Under the pieces are notes generated by a model. It had not been told where the DNA came from and did no database searches. It saw only the letters and a program-made list of their open reading frames with translations. The translations under genes and the position numbers were made by a program. From Cordylochernes scorpioides (lineage: Eukaryota; Arthropoda; Arachnida; Pseudoscorpiones; Chernetidae), in assembly GCA_030710605.1 (NCBI GenBank), contig CP092880.1, forward strand, positions 27,907,628 through 27,971,627: 64,000 nt of DNA, read 5' to 3'. Shown piece after piece: positions 20,345 through 31,519 of the stretch. Position 1 is the stretch's first letter; every line of letters starts with the position of its first letter.

Positions 20345-21275
20345 ATCCTCAAAAGAGGATTTGCGTTGAATACCGCCGCCTCAATGCCCTTACCATTGAC
20401 GACAAGATGCCTCTGCATAACATTCAAGAAGTCATCGATCGTATTCAGGGAGAGAAATACTTCACTTCGTTGGACATCGCTTCGGGTTATTGGCATGTCG
20501 AAATGGCTCCAGACAGCACAGAGAAGACAGCATTCATCCCCAATGAAGGGCTTTATGAGTGGTTAGTAATGCCTTTTGGGTTGAAAAACGCCCTGCTACT
20601 TTTCAGCGAATCATACAACAAACCCTTGGTCCATTAATGTACAAGGGGTGCATCAACTATCTTGATGATTCCATCATATATTCTAAAACTTTAGAGGAAC
20701 ATTTTGACCCTCTATCAGAAGTGCTAGAAAAAATATATTCCCAAAACCTCAAGCTCAAACTTCAAAAATGTTCTTTTATCAGAGAAGAAATAGAATATCT
20801 TGGATATATCATCAAATACAATCAGGTTACACCTTCACCTCGGAAAATAGAAGCCGTCAAAAGTTTCCCAATCCCCGAAACAGTCAAAAACATACAGCAA
20901 TTTCATGGATTGTGTAGTTATTATCGGAGGTTTATAAAAGATTTCAGTTCAATAGCACAACCTTTAACAGATTTATTGAAGAAAGATAAAATTTTCCACT
21001 GGTCTGAAATTCACCAAAAAGCATTTGAAACTTTGAAGAATTTAATCACGCAACCTCCAGTTCTGGCAATGTACGATCCCACCTTACCATGTAAGCTCTA
21101 CACTGATGCCTCAGAGCAAGGACTTGGTGCAATTCTTGCACAGAAACATCCAGATGGCAGAGAACGGGTTGTTTCCTATTTCTCAAAACGGCTAAACCCA
21201 ACACAGTCACGCTACACCGCTACAGAGTTGGAATGTTCTGCCATCATCGAAGCAGACATTTCAACAACTACCTAG
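20345..21275 (+). pseudogene. Gypsy-1 reverse transcriptase and RNase H
   Basis: Sequence resumes mid-RT at KRICVEYRRLNALTI, then YFTSLDIASGYWHVEM (first catalytic aspartate), a frame change near 20580, and YLDDSIIYS (Y-x-D-D box) near 20660. The thumb (LHGLCSYYRRFIKDF-like) and connection follow, then RNase H starting KLYTDASEQGLGAILAQ with the catalytic T-D-A-S and ATELECSAI with the glutamate region. A second frame change lies near 21240. RT copies element RNA into DNA and RNase H removes the RNA strand. Confidence 0.8.
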
Positions 21276-22495
21276 ACAAGCAATTCCAAATTGTCACTGA
21301 TCATAGTGCTTTAAAATGGCCAATGAATCATAAAAACCCTGGGGGAAGACTTTTCCGATGGTCAATGGAGCTATCTTCTAGATCATTCACCATTATCCAC
21401 AGAGCAGGAGGAGAGCGAACACATGTTGACGCACTTTCCAGGAATCCAGTGTGCACATTCATAACCGAAGATAAGATGAAGATTGCTCAACAACAGGCAG
21501 ACTTGCGATTTGTAAAGAATTCTCAAATTAAAAGTGGCATTGTCACTATACGAATTCGAGGCCATTCCAAAGCAGTTGTACCTGATTCCCTACGGGCAAA
21601 ATGTCTTCACCACTTTCATGATGACTTTGGACATCCTGGAAAAAACAAAACATTGAAGCTGATTTCCACATATTACTGGTGGCCACAAATGCTCAGGACC
21701 ATAAAAGAGTATGTTTCCTCATGTAAAGTTTGTCAGCTCAGCAAACAGTCAAACCAACCGACAATCGGCCATTACCAAATACTGGACAGCGACTTCCAAC
21801 CATTTGACCTCATTGGACTCGATACAATTGTTTTGGGAAATGAAGCCAAGAACACCAGACATAAGTATCTCCAGGTCATCATAGATCACCATAGTCGTTA
21901 CATTCGGGCATCTCCCACAGCATCCAACAATTCAGCTGCCATCCTCAACATCCTTAGACAGCTGTTATCTTCTGGAGTACCAATCAAATGTATTCTGACA
22001 GACAATGGTTCGAATTTCACAAGTAGAAGCTTCAAAAATTTTCTGTCGGAAAATAAAATTGCCCATTCCCTTGCTACTCCATACCATCCTCAGACATGTG
22101 GATTGGTAGAAAAGGCTAACCATACCCTTCTCACAAGATTGAGAGCTGCAATTTTGGAGAAACAGAAACAAAAATGGTCGACACTCGTACCATTTATTGC
22201 CAAGACATACAACCAGACACGACATGAAGTAACAAAATTCAGCCCAAAGTTTCTTCTGTATGGGATTCATGAATCACCATCTTTTGCTGACCATCCCATC
22301 ACTTTAGAAGAAGCAAGAGGTCTGGCTCGCGAGATTACCAGAAAAGCTCAAATAAAGAGAAAGAATCTTCATGATGATAAACATCCAGATGTGGAATTCT
22401 CTGAGGGAGATCAAGTTTTGTGGACTGTTGCAAAGCACCCTCCATGCATTTCTAAACTCAGCCCAAGACAACAAGGCCCTTTCTTCGTTAAGTAG
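21233..22495 (+). pseudogene. Gypsy-1 RNase H end and integrase
   Basis: A 420-codon open frame. QIVTDHSALKW and HVDALSR close RNase H. The HHCC zinc domain follows (HFHDDFGHPG ... CKVCQLSK). The catalytic triad of a D,D-35-E integrase is visible: IGLDTIV, CILTDNGSNF and GLVEKANHTL. PYHPQT and TGYSP-like (TKFSPKFLLYG) blocks and a C-terminal basic region are present. It ends with a TAG at 22493 and the usual GPF block is incomplete. Integrase inserts the DNA copy into the genome. This is the least damaged part of Gypsy-1. Confidence 0.85.
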
Positions 22496-22606
22496 AAGAT
22501 CAGCAATCTAGTCTATGACATCCAAGACACCGAAGGACGAGTGTACCGGGCTCATGCTTCTCAACTTCGATCTTTCAAGGACAGGGAGTCCTTGGGAGCC
22601 GGGGTG

Positions 22607-22939
22607 TGTGACGGTGTTTTGACCCACCGCCAATTTTGAACAGCCCTTTCAACCGCCACCACCTCTGCTGGCGGTGACGCCAAGTCGGCGCATGAGCGGC
22701 GGTGGTGACGTGGTAAGCACGTGGGAGGATACTATTGTTTTTGACGGCCACCACGAGCCAACGTCCATTTTCATCTAACCATTTTCATCAAACCTTTTTC
22801 AACTCTTCTTTACTAGATTTTAATTTGTAACAATAATAATTAACATTGGTATTTATTTTTATATTTTATCTGTAATAATTAAAATATACCTTGGAATGAA
22901 TAATTGAATCATTTCTTCAAAACCAGACGATCCACCACA
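22607..22939 (+). repeat. Gypsy-1 3' LTR
   Basis: Same ends as the 5' LTR, preceded by GGGAGCCGGGGTG, a G-rich candidate polypurine tract, and followed by ATAG of the target duplication. Confidence 0.9.
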
Positions 22940-23123
22940 ATAGAAAAAAAAGGATCCTTCAGTTGGTGATAAAATTTACACAAAAATTAACTTTTAAACC
23001 AACCTTTTAAAAGCCAAAGAACTTTTACTCTTTGTTGGTCTAATAGAAAATCATGGATATTACAAAGTATGTGAAAATTACAAGGTAATAAGACCTAATC
23101 CAAATAAATTAATAGTGTGTGAC

Positions 23124-23156
23124 GTTTCAGTAACAGAGTTGTCACCATATCATCAG
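23124..23156 (-). ncRNA. Hammerhead-like hairpin
   Basis: Minus strand: CTGATGA, a hairpin that is imperfect here, then GAAAC followed by GTCACACACTATT. Same end motif as at 14885 and 25205, in opposite orientation. Confidence 0.35.
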
Positions 23157-23164
23157 ACAAAAGA

Positions 23165-23690
23165 ATAAATAATAAAAATCTATCTATCTTAAACTCGACT
23201 AATTGCCCATTTGAGAATGGCCTTCTAGTCCAACAAGAGGCTGTACCAAGCAGACCGATCAAGATGCACCGTGGCAATGAGCCAAGCCAGCAGCGATCCA
23301 CCAGAGCTGCAACACAAGTGAGTATCCCCGGGTCAGGGAGGGAGAGAAGGATGGGAAGTGACGCTGAAAGAGGGGGAGAAGAAGAACAAAAAAGGTTAAA
23401 AAATATAATAACAAAAATGAAAAAAACTGGAATGAAATGATAAAACATTAAAGCTAAGAGGTAAATTAAAAATAAATAAATAAATAAAATAAGAAAATTA
23501 CGAGGAGAAAAAAAAGGTGTGCAAAGAGAAAAAGAATTGAGTCCTAAGAAGTTCATATTAAATCTTACTTTTCCTTATATTACTAATAATTGTATATAGT
23601 TGCGGAACTACTGGTTTCCTGTGCTGCTCTTTTCCTGATATTGCACCTTGTACGGAGAATCTGTATAAGACTAATGTCTTAATAAAGGCT
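23165..23690. other. Unassigned stretch before a GT microsatellite
   Basis: A plus frame from about 23185 to 23440 reads SRPIKMHRGNEPSQQRSTRA; it is basic and Q-rich but matches nothing I recognise. AATAAA before the GT run (about 23680) suggests the 3' end of a transcribed element. Confidence 0.35.
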
Positions 23691-23691
23691 T

Positions 23692-23709
23692 TGTGTGTGT
23701 GTGTGTGTG
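23692..23709. repeat. GT microsatellite
   Basis: Nine GT units right after AATAAAGGCTTT, as in LINE tails with simple repeats. Confidence 0.8.
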
Positions 23710-23879
23710 AGTTCTAAGAAGTTTTTCAAGGGAAAATGGATTTTTAGAAAATAAGTTAAAGCGGAAAATATATGAAGGTCTATAGGGAACAGAAAAAAAT
23801 CCTGAATCCTATGGTAGTGCCCAAAATAGAGAAAATTGCAATTAAAAGCACCAATTCAAAATAAAACAGAAATTTTAAA

Positions 23880-24125
23880 ATTAAATTTCAAAATTCACGG
23901 CGGCCAGCCAATGAAAATGAGCGGCCGTCAAGCCACATGACCCAGCGGTGACGTCGCGCGATTAATCAACCAATCATAGAGCGGCGTCCAATTTCGATCA
24001 TGCTATCTAATTCTTGGGTAACTAGAGATAGCCCTGTCGAAATCCGTCCGCTCGAAAATGGTAAACCAAAGCGTTTGACCTCACACGCACAATGTGCATA
24101 CACGCAGAAGCTGGTAACAGCACTA
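23880..24125. other. GC-rich noncoding patch
   Basis: Contains three CCAAT-like sites (GCCAATGAA, ACCAATCAT, TCCAATTTC) and TGACGTCGCGCG, a CRE-like site. It resembles promoter or LTR sequence but no partner copy is in the window. Confidence 0.35.
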
Positions 24126-24133
24126 TCATGTAA

Positions 24134-24985
24134 TTAAGAGGAAACAGAGTCAGAGACTTCCTCTGATTCCCTCTCGCGGATCCGCGGTTTCAATCTGTCA
24201 CTAGCCAGGAGAAAATCAACACAAGCTTGCCAGGTTGATTTACTGTGGATGAAGTCGCGGAGTGATCTTGGCGTATGACCAAGTTCCCTCCCAGCGATAA
24301 ATAAAAGGCGAAATCTAAGGATGTCGAGACTGTCACACTCGAGCAAAATATATTCAAGCGTCTCTCCCCCCCCCCCCCCCCCCCCCACCCAACTTTTTGT
24401 CCAGGAGACTCACTTGGGGGAGAGTGCGGGCAGCTTTTAGCATCTCCCTGGGGTCGGTCTGCGGGTTATCAGAAATAACCACTGTGTGGGCCGCCGATTT
24501 CTCTCCGTGGAGGGTCACTCGGGCGGCCGCCGGCTTGGGAGCGCGGGAAGGCACAGGTTTGGCAGGACCTTGCAGGTTTGTCCTCTTTGCAGGTGGGTTG
24601 GGAGCCTCAGGCTGCTTCCTTTTTGAGGAAGCAGGAGCAGGCACTATGGGGGCAGGCTTTTTAGTTGGGAGAGCAGCAGGAACAGGGGTGGCGGGCTTGA
24701 TTGGGCCGGTTTGGGAACTGGTTTCCATGCAGGAAGGAGCTGGGCTGGTTTGGGTGCTGTGACTGGCAGTTAGAGGCTTGTTTTCTTCCGTGAAGTCGTC
24801 CAGCTCCGCGAAGGCGTTGAGCGTGTCAGTAAGGTTCTCCACATCAGCGCAAAGGGCCTTGATCAGCATATTCCGCGTTGCGATGTACCCGATCATGTCT
24901 TCGAAAATTATCCAGGGCAGCGATGTCCATGATGGACTTCTTGACATTCTTCTTCTTCTTCTTAGCAGGATTCATGGCAGGAGCA
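24134..24985 (-). pseudogene. LINE with ORF1 start joined to ORF2 end
   Basis: On the minus strand an ORF1-like protein starts near 24975 (MNPAKKKKKNVKKS), shifts frame near 24910 and continues as MLIKALCADVENLTDTLNAF, then a proline/threonine-rich region with basic patches (SSKRKQPEAPNPPAKRT). It reaches LLDKKLGG and a run of 21 C (24366-24386 on plus). Beyond the run a second frame reads ETLEYILLECDSLDILRFR and ends RIRERESEEVSDSVSS-stop, the zinc-motif end of a LINE ORF2. RT and endonuclease are absent, so this is an internally deleted, Jockey-like copy. Codon use is GC-rich. Confidence 0.65.
24366..24386. repeat. Poly(C) run of 21
   Basis: An uninterrupted C-run at the junction between ORF1-like and ORF2-like sequence. 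Length may be misassembled. Confidence 0.9.
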
Positions 24986-25204
24986 GGAAAGCAAAGATGT
25001 GACCAGGTAGAGAGCTAGCTGGCAACTGAAACGAATGAGAAATTTTACCACGAAATAAGAAAATTCACCACAGCACGTTCTTAAATAGTACTGTTATCAA
25101 GTATGTAAGCAAAATATCAGATAATAAGAAAATAATTTTCTGATAAACTTGATACCAGCATTATTTAAGAACATGCTGTGATATTTTTTCTTTTATTATT
25201 TTGT

Positions 25205-25235
25205 CTGATGATGTTAACAATGCTGTTAACGAAAC
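25205..25235 (+). ncRNA. Hammerhead-like hairpin
   Basis: CTGATGA, hairpin GTTAACA/TGTTAAC, GAAAC, then GTCACACACTATT. The stem is perfect. Its copy in unit 2 is at 46796-46826. Confidence 0.4.
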
Positions 25236-25319
25236 GTCACACACTATTAATTTATTTGGATTTGTTCTTATTATCTTTGTAGTTCTAATCTATAATTCAA
25301 ATTGTACCCTTTAAAGGTA

Positions 25320-25496
25320 CAGTTAAACCTGTCTATAGCACCCCCTCTAAATAGCGCCTCCCTCTCTATAGCGCCCGATTTTAAATACGTAGTACGATGC
25401 GATTTACATTAAAAGTGACCTGTCTATAGCACCCCCTCTCTATAGCACCCTATTTTGGTGAGTCCCAAGAGGGGGTGCTATAGACATGTTTAACTG
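25320..25496. mobile_element. MITE with TA target duplication, pogo/Tigger-like
   Basis: 177 bp with ends CAGTTAAACCTGTCTATAGC and its inverse GCTATAGACATGTTTAACTG, flanked by TA. The GCACCCCCTC element appears repeatedly inside. There is no transposase. End sequence and TA duplication resemble pogo/Tigger. It is shared by unit 2 at 46911-47087, so it predates the duplication. Confidence 0.8.
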
Positions 25497-25595
25497 TATA
25501 TGATAGTTTTCTTTTAATTAGTTTTCAAATAAAAAGATTGCGTGACTTCACATATTATGAACAATACACGAGTCTATTCACACAATGATGAAATG

Positions 25596-25770
25596 AAATA
25601 AGACATGCAACAACTGTCCTGGTGTGGAACTAACACCTACTCACATATTCTCATGTCCAGCAATGGCCGCAGCCTTGCAGAAAATTGACATAAACCCAGA
25701 GCAGCAGCTTCATACACCCAAGATAGTGGACATTGCTGCTGCTGTGATAGAGATGCATGGAGACATCTGA
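25596..25770 (+). pseudogene. LINE ORF2 C-terminal tail
   Basis: The plus frame reads CNNCPGVELTPTHIFSCPA, a C-x2-C...H-x4-C zinc motif of LINE ORF2 C-termini, then IVDIAAAVIEMHGDI and a stop. An ACAACAACAACA simple tail follows the stop, as at the end of a non-LTR element. Only the last 60 or so codons remain. The same tail is in unit 2 (47190-47363) and, inverted, in R7. Frames on the minus strand here are shadows. Confidence 0.65.
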
Positions 25771-25855
25771 GGCTCTTCATTGGACACGACAACAACAACA
25801 ACATTAAATGAAATAAGAGAGTTATTTTATTTTGGGGCAATGTATCAATTGCTCA

Positions 25856-26083
25856 ATATCAATGCTCCAATGGCCACCGATTCTTGCAAAAGTCCAACCC
25901 CACCAGCGAGTGCAAGCAACCAAACGGTGCTCTGGCATATTTGTAGATGCAAAGTCGAACTGCCTTTCACATGTGTAGACATGTGGTGCACTTATAGTAA
26001 AAGCAGTTACCTACTTCTACCCACCAGGATTATCATGGCCTGTACCATGTGTACTAGTGATAAGCAAAAAAAAAAAAGAATTA
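25856..26083 (+). mobile_element. SINE body, tRNA head missing
   Basis: From CTCCAATGGCC to the A-rich end after GGTACCATGT-like text it matches the body of the full SINE at 39536-39851. The tRNA-derived head is absent, typical of 5' truncation. Confidence 0.65.
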
Positions 26084-26334
26084 CAACACACAGATGAATG
26101 CTAATGATTTAAAATGCGTATATGGATAGCCTTTTCGATTAATCAGGAAATGCATTTGCCCAATTCAGGAATTACCAAAAATTACCGTTAATTAGATATT
26201 TATTCTGATAGATGGTGCATGCCATCAGCATCTTTCAGTTGTACTATAAGGAGTTGCTTTTATCTTGATATTTCGAACCAGGTCCCAGTACAATATCACT
26301 TTTGTACTGTTTTACCATATATTGGGTTGTAAAG

Positions 26335-26510
26335 AAAGTTCGTAAAAGTTGGTGACTGATTTTACTATAAGTGCACCACATGTTTACACATATGAAAAGC
26401 AGTTCAACTTTGCACTTAGAAATGTGCCAGAGCCCTGTTTGGTTACTTGCACTCAGTGGTGGGGTTGAAATTTTGCAATAATCGAAGGCCATTGGAGCAT
26501 TTTAAAAATT
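26335..26510 (-). mobile_element. SINE body, minus strand, head missing
   Basis: Minus strand matches the same SINE body, from CCAATGGCC-like start to GGTGCACTTATAG. It is shared with unit 2 (47935-48115). Confidence 0.6.
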
Positions 26511-26648
26511 ATTGTTTAGTATTGTCATGTCCTCTTATGGCAATAAATACCAATTCCATAATTAATCATGAAACCTTAAAGACAAGCCATGTTGGTCATG
26601 GTGATTAGACCTGCAACACGCAGATGAGGGCTAACAGCTTGAAATACA

Positions 26649-27433
26649 TGTGATGATTTAAGACCATGGAATTGTTGTAAATAGTCTAGATATCTACTAC
26701 CACATGTTCCACCCCATGACTGTATATAACTTCTTATATACTGCAAATAGAAAGCCTCAACTAACATCAATCTGTACCGCGTAAGAATCTAATAAAGTAT
26801 AGCAACTGTACAGATAGAAGGAATGGAGACTAACAGGAGAAAATTAAGGTTAAAACTAATCAGGCTTAGGTGAGAGTAGAAGTAAGGCCTAGCAAAGAGG
26901 CTTAAAGTTAGAACAACTATTAATAAAATTACAGCTAATTTTATGATCGCGGAAATCATAAAAGTTGAGTTTAACGGCCAGTATTTCCTGGGCAAGGCCG
27001 GAAATATATCTTCCGACAAAGACAGCAGCAAAGACCAATTAGAAGGTAACACCTAAGTAGGTCAACCAATAGCCAACGGCCACGTGACATATTCCTACCA
27101 ATTAGGAAACAATACCTAAGTAGGTCAGCCAATAGAAAACGGCCACGTGACATCTTCCTACCAATTAGAAAGAAGAAAGGTCTTGGTGTTAAATCGAGAA
27201 CCTAGGTTAGGCAGTCTGCGCTTGGATCCCGAAGGTAACACTTGCTCTAAAGATCTCCCTCTCCGCTCATCCCATTCCTTCTTGACGTCAGACGCTTCTT
27301 AGTGGAATCTCTGTTTGTTTATTTCACCTTTGGCCCAGCTGTGTCGCCTTCCACCACGACTGCACGGTAGAGTTGACATCGAGGTTCGTCTAGCATCAGG
27401 TAACACTGGTCCCAGAGGTCCCAAGATATCACA
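26649..27433 (+). repeat. 5' LTR of the non-autonomous element
   Basis: Contains a 66-bp tandem pair near 27050-27180, each unit with AACGGCCACGTGACAT (an E-box CACGTG), a CCAATAG and TACCTAAGTAGGTC. Such repeats may be enhancers; this is inference. No clear TATA was assigned. Confidence 0.9.
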
Positions 27434-27513
27434 GACTCCCCCGTCCGAAGAGTCGACAGGATAGTGGACGCCAAGGTACAAGTAAGCAAATAGGCCACTG
27501 TCTGTACAGAAAG

Positions 27514-27830
27514 ATGGAACAGGGAAGAGAGGAGGATTCAAAGGAGCCCATGAAGACTGATCCCGACTACGAAAGTGGCAAAAACACCACTTTTCCAAAG
27601 AAAGAAACCACCCTCGGTAGGACGCAGGAAATCGCCCCCAGCCAGCAGGACGTCACGCCCCCGCCGCCGATGTCAGATGTCCTGGGGAGGTTGACGACGA
27701 CGCTACATCAGCTTTCTGCCGTGACCGGACTATCGCGAAATGTGGAGCTACCGCGCTACGATGGTTCGTACGAGGCGCAGAGCTTCTTCACCAACTACGA
27801 CGCCCAAGCAGATCGGGCCCAACTACAATA
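27514..27830 (+). pseudogene. Gag-like N-terminus
   Basis: Starts MEQGREEDSKEPMKTDPD, the first ATG after the LTR. It is acidic and proline-rich, then has VELPRYDGSYEAQSFFTNYD, a block that opens the capsid of many arthropod gypsy Gag proteins (P-x-Y-D-G ... F). The frame runs on to 27951 but capsid similarity stops near 27830, where an internal deletion joins other sequence. No zinc knuckle was found. Base composition is GC-rich compared with the AT-rich remainder of the element. Confidence 0.6.
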
Positions 27831-28059
27831 CTCTACAAAACTGAGAAAGCCACCAAACCTGCTGCAAGCACCCCTCCGAGTTACCAACACGCGGGCGTAT
27901 GTTACTGCTCCCCCGACCATCTCTAAACCACGAGCCCAGCGCAAGCAGTGAACTCTTAACTGTCCCAAGGAACCTCCAACCATGGCACAAGACCAGGACT
28001 GTTCCGACATACAAGACAGCACAACAGTAGGTTCTTCCTTCTATAACTTTTGTTGAACA

Positions 28060-28400
28060 ATTGCTCGTTCGAGCTGAACTGTCCAATAATGTAAACCTAC
28101 CTCTACTACTTGATACATGAGCATCTATCGATATAATTAGGCAGAATACTTTTAAAATAATAGAAATCAGTTTGCAAAAGAAAATGCCTGTCCACCCATT
28201 TAACTTAACTATTAATGCCATAGCTAACAATATTTTCACCATAGGTTATACCTTTTCAAACTTAAAAATAAGTAACATAACGCAGAATCTAAAATTCCAT
28301 ATAATCGAGACACCATTGCCTTTTGTCATATTATCCCTTAATTCCATAAAAAGATTTCTACTAATTATAAACTGTTCTCAGCTACTCCTGTATCAAGATA
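28060..28400 (+). pseudogene. Retropepsin with a stop in the active site
   Basis: In one frame the sequence reads VNLPLLLDT, a TGA stop, then ASIDII: the glycine of D-T-G is replaced by a stop. It continues through TINAIANNIFTIGYTF to LPFVILSLNSIKRF, equivalent to the second conserved retropepsin block (I-L-G-x-D); its glycine is serine here. The frame matches the gypsy protease order between Gag and RT. It cannot be active as written. Confidence 0.6.
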
Positions 28401-29149
28401 ATGTACCATAACAACTACCTTGTACAAATTCACCTCGTGCAAGCAACACGTGTCCCATGGACAGGTTAATACAACTGTCCCATTTACTAAATTTTCCCCT
28501 CCTGGAACGGGTTGCTCACACGTGGTGAACTCCAACGCTCTTATTTGGTCTTATTGTAATGTTCCTAATCCCATTTTCAACGTCCCTATGTCATTTTCTT
28601 TCATAGCTTTGGACAGAAGTAACCTAAGTCACAGCCTTCCAAAACTATTCCAATCGTTAAATTCCCACATAACTACACTCCTTCCTTTTACATGCATATT
28701 AATAATCGACAAATCACTCTAAACAAAATAAACAACACCCTCTCACATCACTTTTTCTAATTGGCAACAAATTTTTAGTGCGCGACTTAACACCCAAATC
28801 CAATTTCGAGCCACACAAGCTTCATAACGTCGCCACACTAAACACACCCAAAAAAAAATCACATTAACGTGCCATATCCACTAACAATATAAAAATTATC
28901 GATATGTTCGTACAACCAGCACCCATGACTTTAGTAAATTTGTTATTCTTAGTAAAACAGGTTAGATTTTGTACAAAACAAAGACTTCACGTGACACCTT
29001 TTCATTTACAATTTTTTCGCTTCGTGTCACAGAGCCACACCACAAAACTCTTTAACTTTTCAGGCCAAAGACGCCTTCATCACGCCTGTGACACATTTAA
29101 CCACACATTGTTCACGTCGATAGTCGCAATTTCATTCAATTCTAACCCG

Positions 29150-29375
29150 ATATCAATGAATAACATTTTTACTAAGTCCGCGACACCCATTCGATTTAAT
29201 ATCAATAGATACAATAACCGGATTTTCGAAATACAAACACAAATCGAACAAATGCTTGAACACACAGGATAATTACAACCTCTGTATCTCCCTATGTCAG
29301 TCCCATAACGCTTGTCACCAAACGTGACAAATCAAAACGCTTTTGTGTTTACAATTATAGAAATAATATCTCCGA
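29150..29375 (+). pseudogene. RT N-terminal fragment
   Basis: The frame ends FNINRYNNRIFEIQTQIEQM, matching the lead into gypsy RT fingers (R-x-x-x-x-I-x-x-Q-x-x-x-M-L). After a frame change the text TLVTKRDKSKRFCV (about 29300-29350) matches the conserved K-K-D-x-x-x-R-F-C-V block. Immediately after this the similarity ends. No catalytic aspartates of RT, RNase H or integrase follow in the element. Confidence 0.55.
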
Positions 29376-29379
29376 AGGT

Positions 29380-31519
29380 AGTCCCAATTAACAGACCCAA
29401 TCGACCCCTAAATAAAAAAGATGTCACGAATATATAGCCATCAGAAAACCAGGCAAGAACCGCGTTTACAAAGGTGGGAGACAACCACCAAGCAAGCTGC
29501 CCCCACAAAGGGCCTCTGACCCAAATAAATATGCCCGCCACCGCCGGAACTCGCTAATAATAAATTCGAAGGGAGATGGACAAACAAACAGCCGACATCT
29601 TGTTACGGTCCGTCGCCACCCCGTGTTCTCTAATGAACATTCACCAGCTATGAAATCAAACATTAGTGCGTGCCTTTTACTATATATCGTTCTAATCCCT
29701 AACCCATTATTCTACTCCGATATCCCGTTTAGCTACTAATAACTTGCGTAACACGTTATTTTACATTTACTAACAAATCAGTCCACGAACAGAATAAATG
29801 CCGCTTTAGGAAGAATCACGTTTTCACCTAAACGTGGCGCAGGGAACAAAAAAAAATCGACAACATTAGGACTCAGTTAGTTTCACAGCTGGAAACAATG
29901 TGATCCACGAGTCGCGTCAAACATAAAACAAATTCGATAAGTTAGATCAACTCATGCCAACAAGACCAGAGATATCGCGATCGAGGACAATTTAAAGCTC
30001 TCTCCACCCATCCTAAAAAAAAAAAAAACAGGAACATACATTTGGCCTACAACTTTCCATTCTTTCACGATATATAATTTCTATGTATAATCTTGCTTGC
30101 TCTTCTTTCTCGATGAACATTTTTTTTTTTAATTTCATTTTAATATCTTGTATATAATCATTATATAGCTCTTATAATTGTTTTTTTTACGTCAACCAAT
30201 CAGTTTAGATTATTGTCATTTTATTTTATTTTTCTTTACCGAAACTTATTTACTTTTGCTTTCTGACTCTCTTTTATAATCAACTTTATATTTTATCTTT
30301 CATATCTAATAATCTCAAGTTTATATCATTAATTTGCATTTGTCATTTTATATTTTCTCTCACTTTATAAATTCGATGTTATCTACATTGTTTCATCTTC
30401 CGCTACCATGTTCAATGCTATCGAGTACATTATTGCTTTTTTTTCCATTTAATATTTTCACTTTCTATTACCCCTTATATACTGCTGTAGTGTGTTAATC
30501 TTTGTATTATGTCATCACTATTTTTACTTTTTTTTTAAAAGATTACTTTGCATTTAACTTCGCAATTCTATTTTCGATTTTTCAAATCCTTTAACGCTAT
30601 ATGCAAAGCCTTAATTTCGCAATTTCATATCTCAATTATATATTCTTTTATAATCAAACTAAAAATCATGATCTAAAAACAGGGCAATCTTCAATAACCT
30701 CTTAAACAACCACTTTAAAGGTTACTTCTTAATAAGTACTAACATTCCTTTTACGCACGAACTTTTAACTCCTTCGCAGGCTAGACTTGACCTACTTTGA
30801 TTTCGTAATTAACAATATTGACACACCGTCCCCCAGATTTACCTATCCCAACTTCTGGCTTGGATACGTGCAAATTGTATTTTTTTTTATATATTCCAGG
30901 GCACTCTCATGCCACACGCTGGCACATTTTTTTTTATTTTACTCTTTTTCTCGCTAAGCCCCTGACGACTCCAATTAAAACTTTGATTTCTGGTCACTGA
31001 TCTTCGCCCTCATTTATCCTGCATGCGTACGTCTTAACGACTAATTACTAAAACCCATAACAATCACCCTTATCTTACTTTTCGATTGTGGTACTGTAAC
31101 TTTATTTCGGTCCTTAAATTTACATGTGAAACATGGCCTAGGTTCTCCGCGCCGTGCACATTAAATGGTTTGGGACTTGAGTCAAAGTGACATTGCCTCA
31201 ACCAAGTAATAACTAACCCCTCAACCCTTTCTAACGCCCATCACGAAGAGATCATGATTTACCCATCCAATCATTTATATTTTCACCTATAATTATTATA
31301 TGTTCTCTATTAAATATTTTATTCATATTTTTATTTTTACTTGTATGTTTAGTATTAGTTGTTTATGCTTTATTATCTCTTATGGATATACAGAAATCAA
31401 CCCCATGTTATATACCACTCATTTCAATTAATTTTTTAAAAATTACTTCCTTAATAACAGTCTTCCTATTCCGCTCTCTTAAATCCCTCCATATGAACCC
31501 TCTCACATCCGGGGCCATC
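29380..31519. other. AT-rich filler inside the non-autonomous element
   Basis: About 2.1 kb between the broken RT and the 3' LTR has no family-like frame. Poly-T and poly-A runs are common (30005-30545). Short frames are ordinary chance frames. No polypurine tract was clear before the 3' LTR. Confidence 0.6.

Larger units (their letters stand above)
15608..22943 (+). mobile_element. Gypsy-1 LTR retrotransposon with a nested BEL/Pao
   Basis: Two LTRs (15612-15934 and 22607-22939) begin TGTGACGG and end ACCACCACA, flanked by ATAG on both sides (15608-15611, 22940-22943), a 4-bp duplication as expected for Ty3/gypsy. Domain order gag, protease, RT, RNase H, integrase marks Ty3/gypsy. The RT fingers are missing where a minus-strand BEL/Pao fragment (17466-20340) interrupts. 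Without that insert the element would be about 4.4 kb. Confidence 0.9.

Noticed and set aside
23095..23556. 153-codon minus frame, hydrophobic
   Set aside because: Antisense of an A-rich stretch; hydrophobicity comes from T-rich codons and no signal or family match is seen.
28420..28722. 100-codon frame between protease and RT fragment
   Set aside because: No recognisable domain; considered as env-like or linker but nothing supports it.
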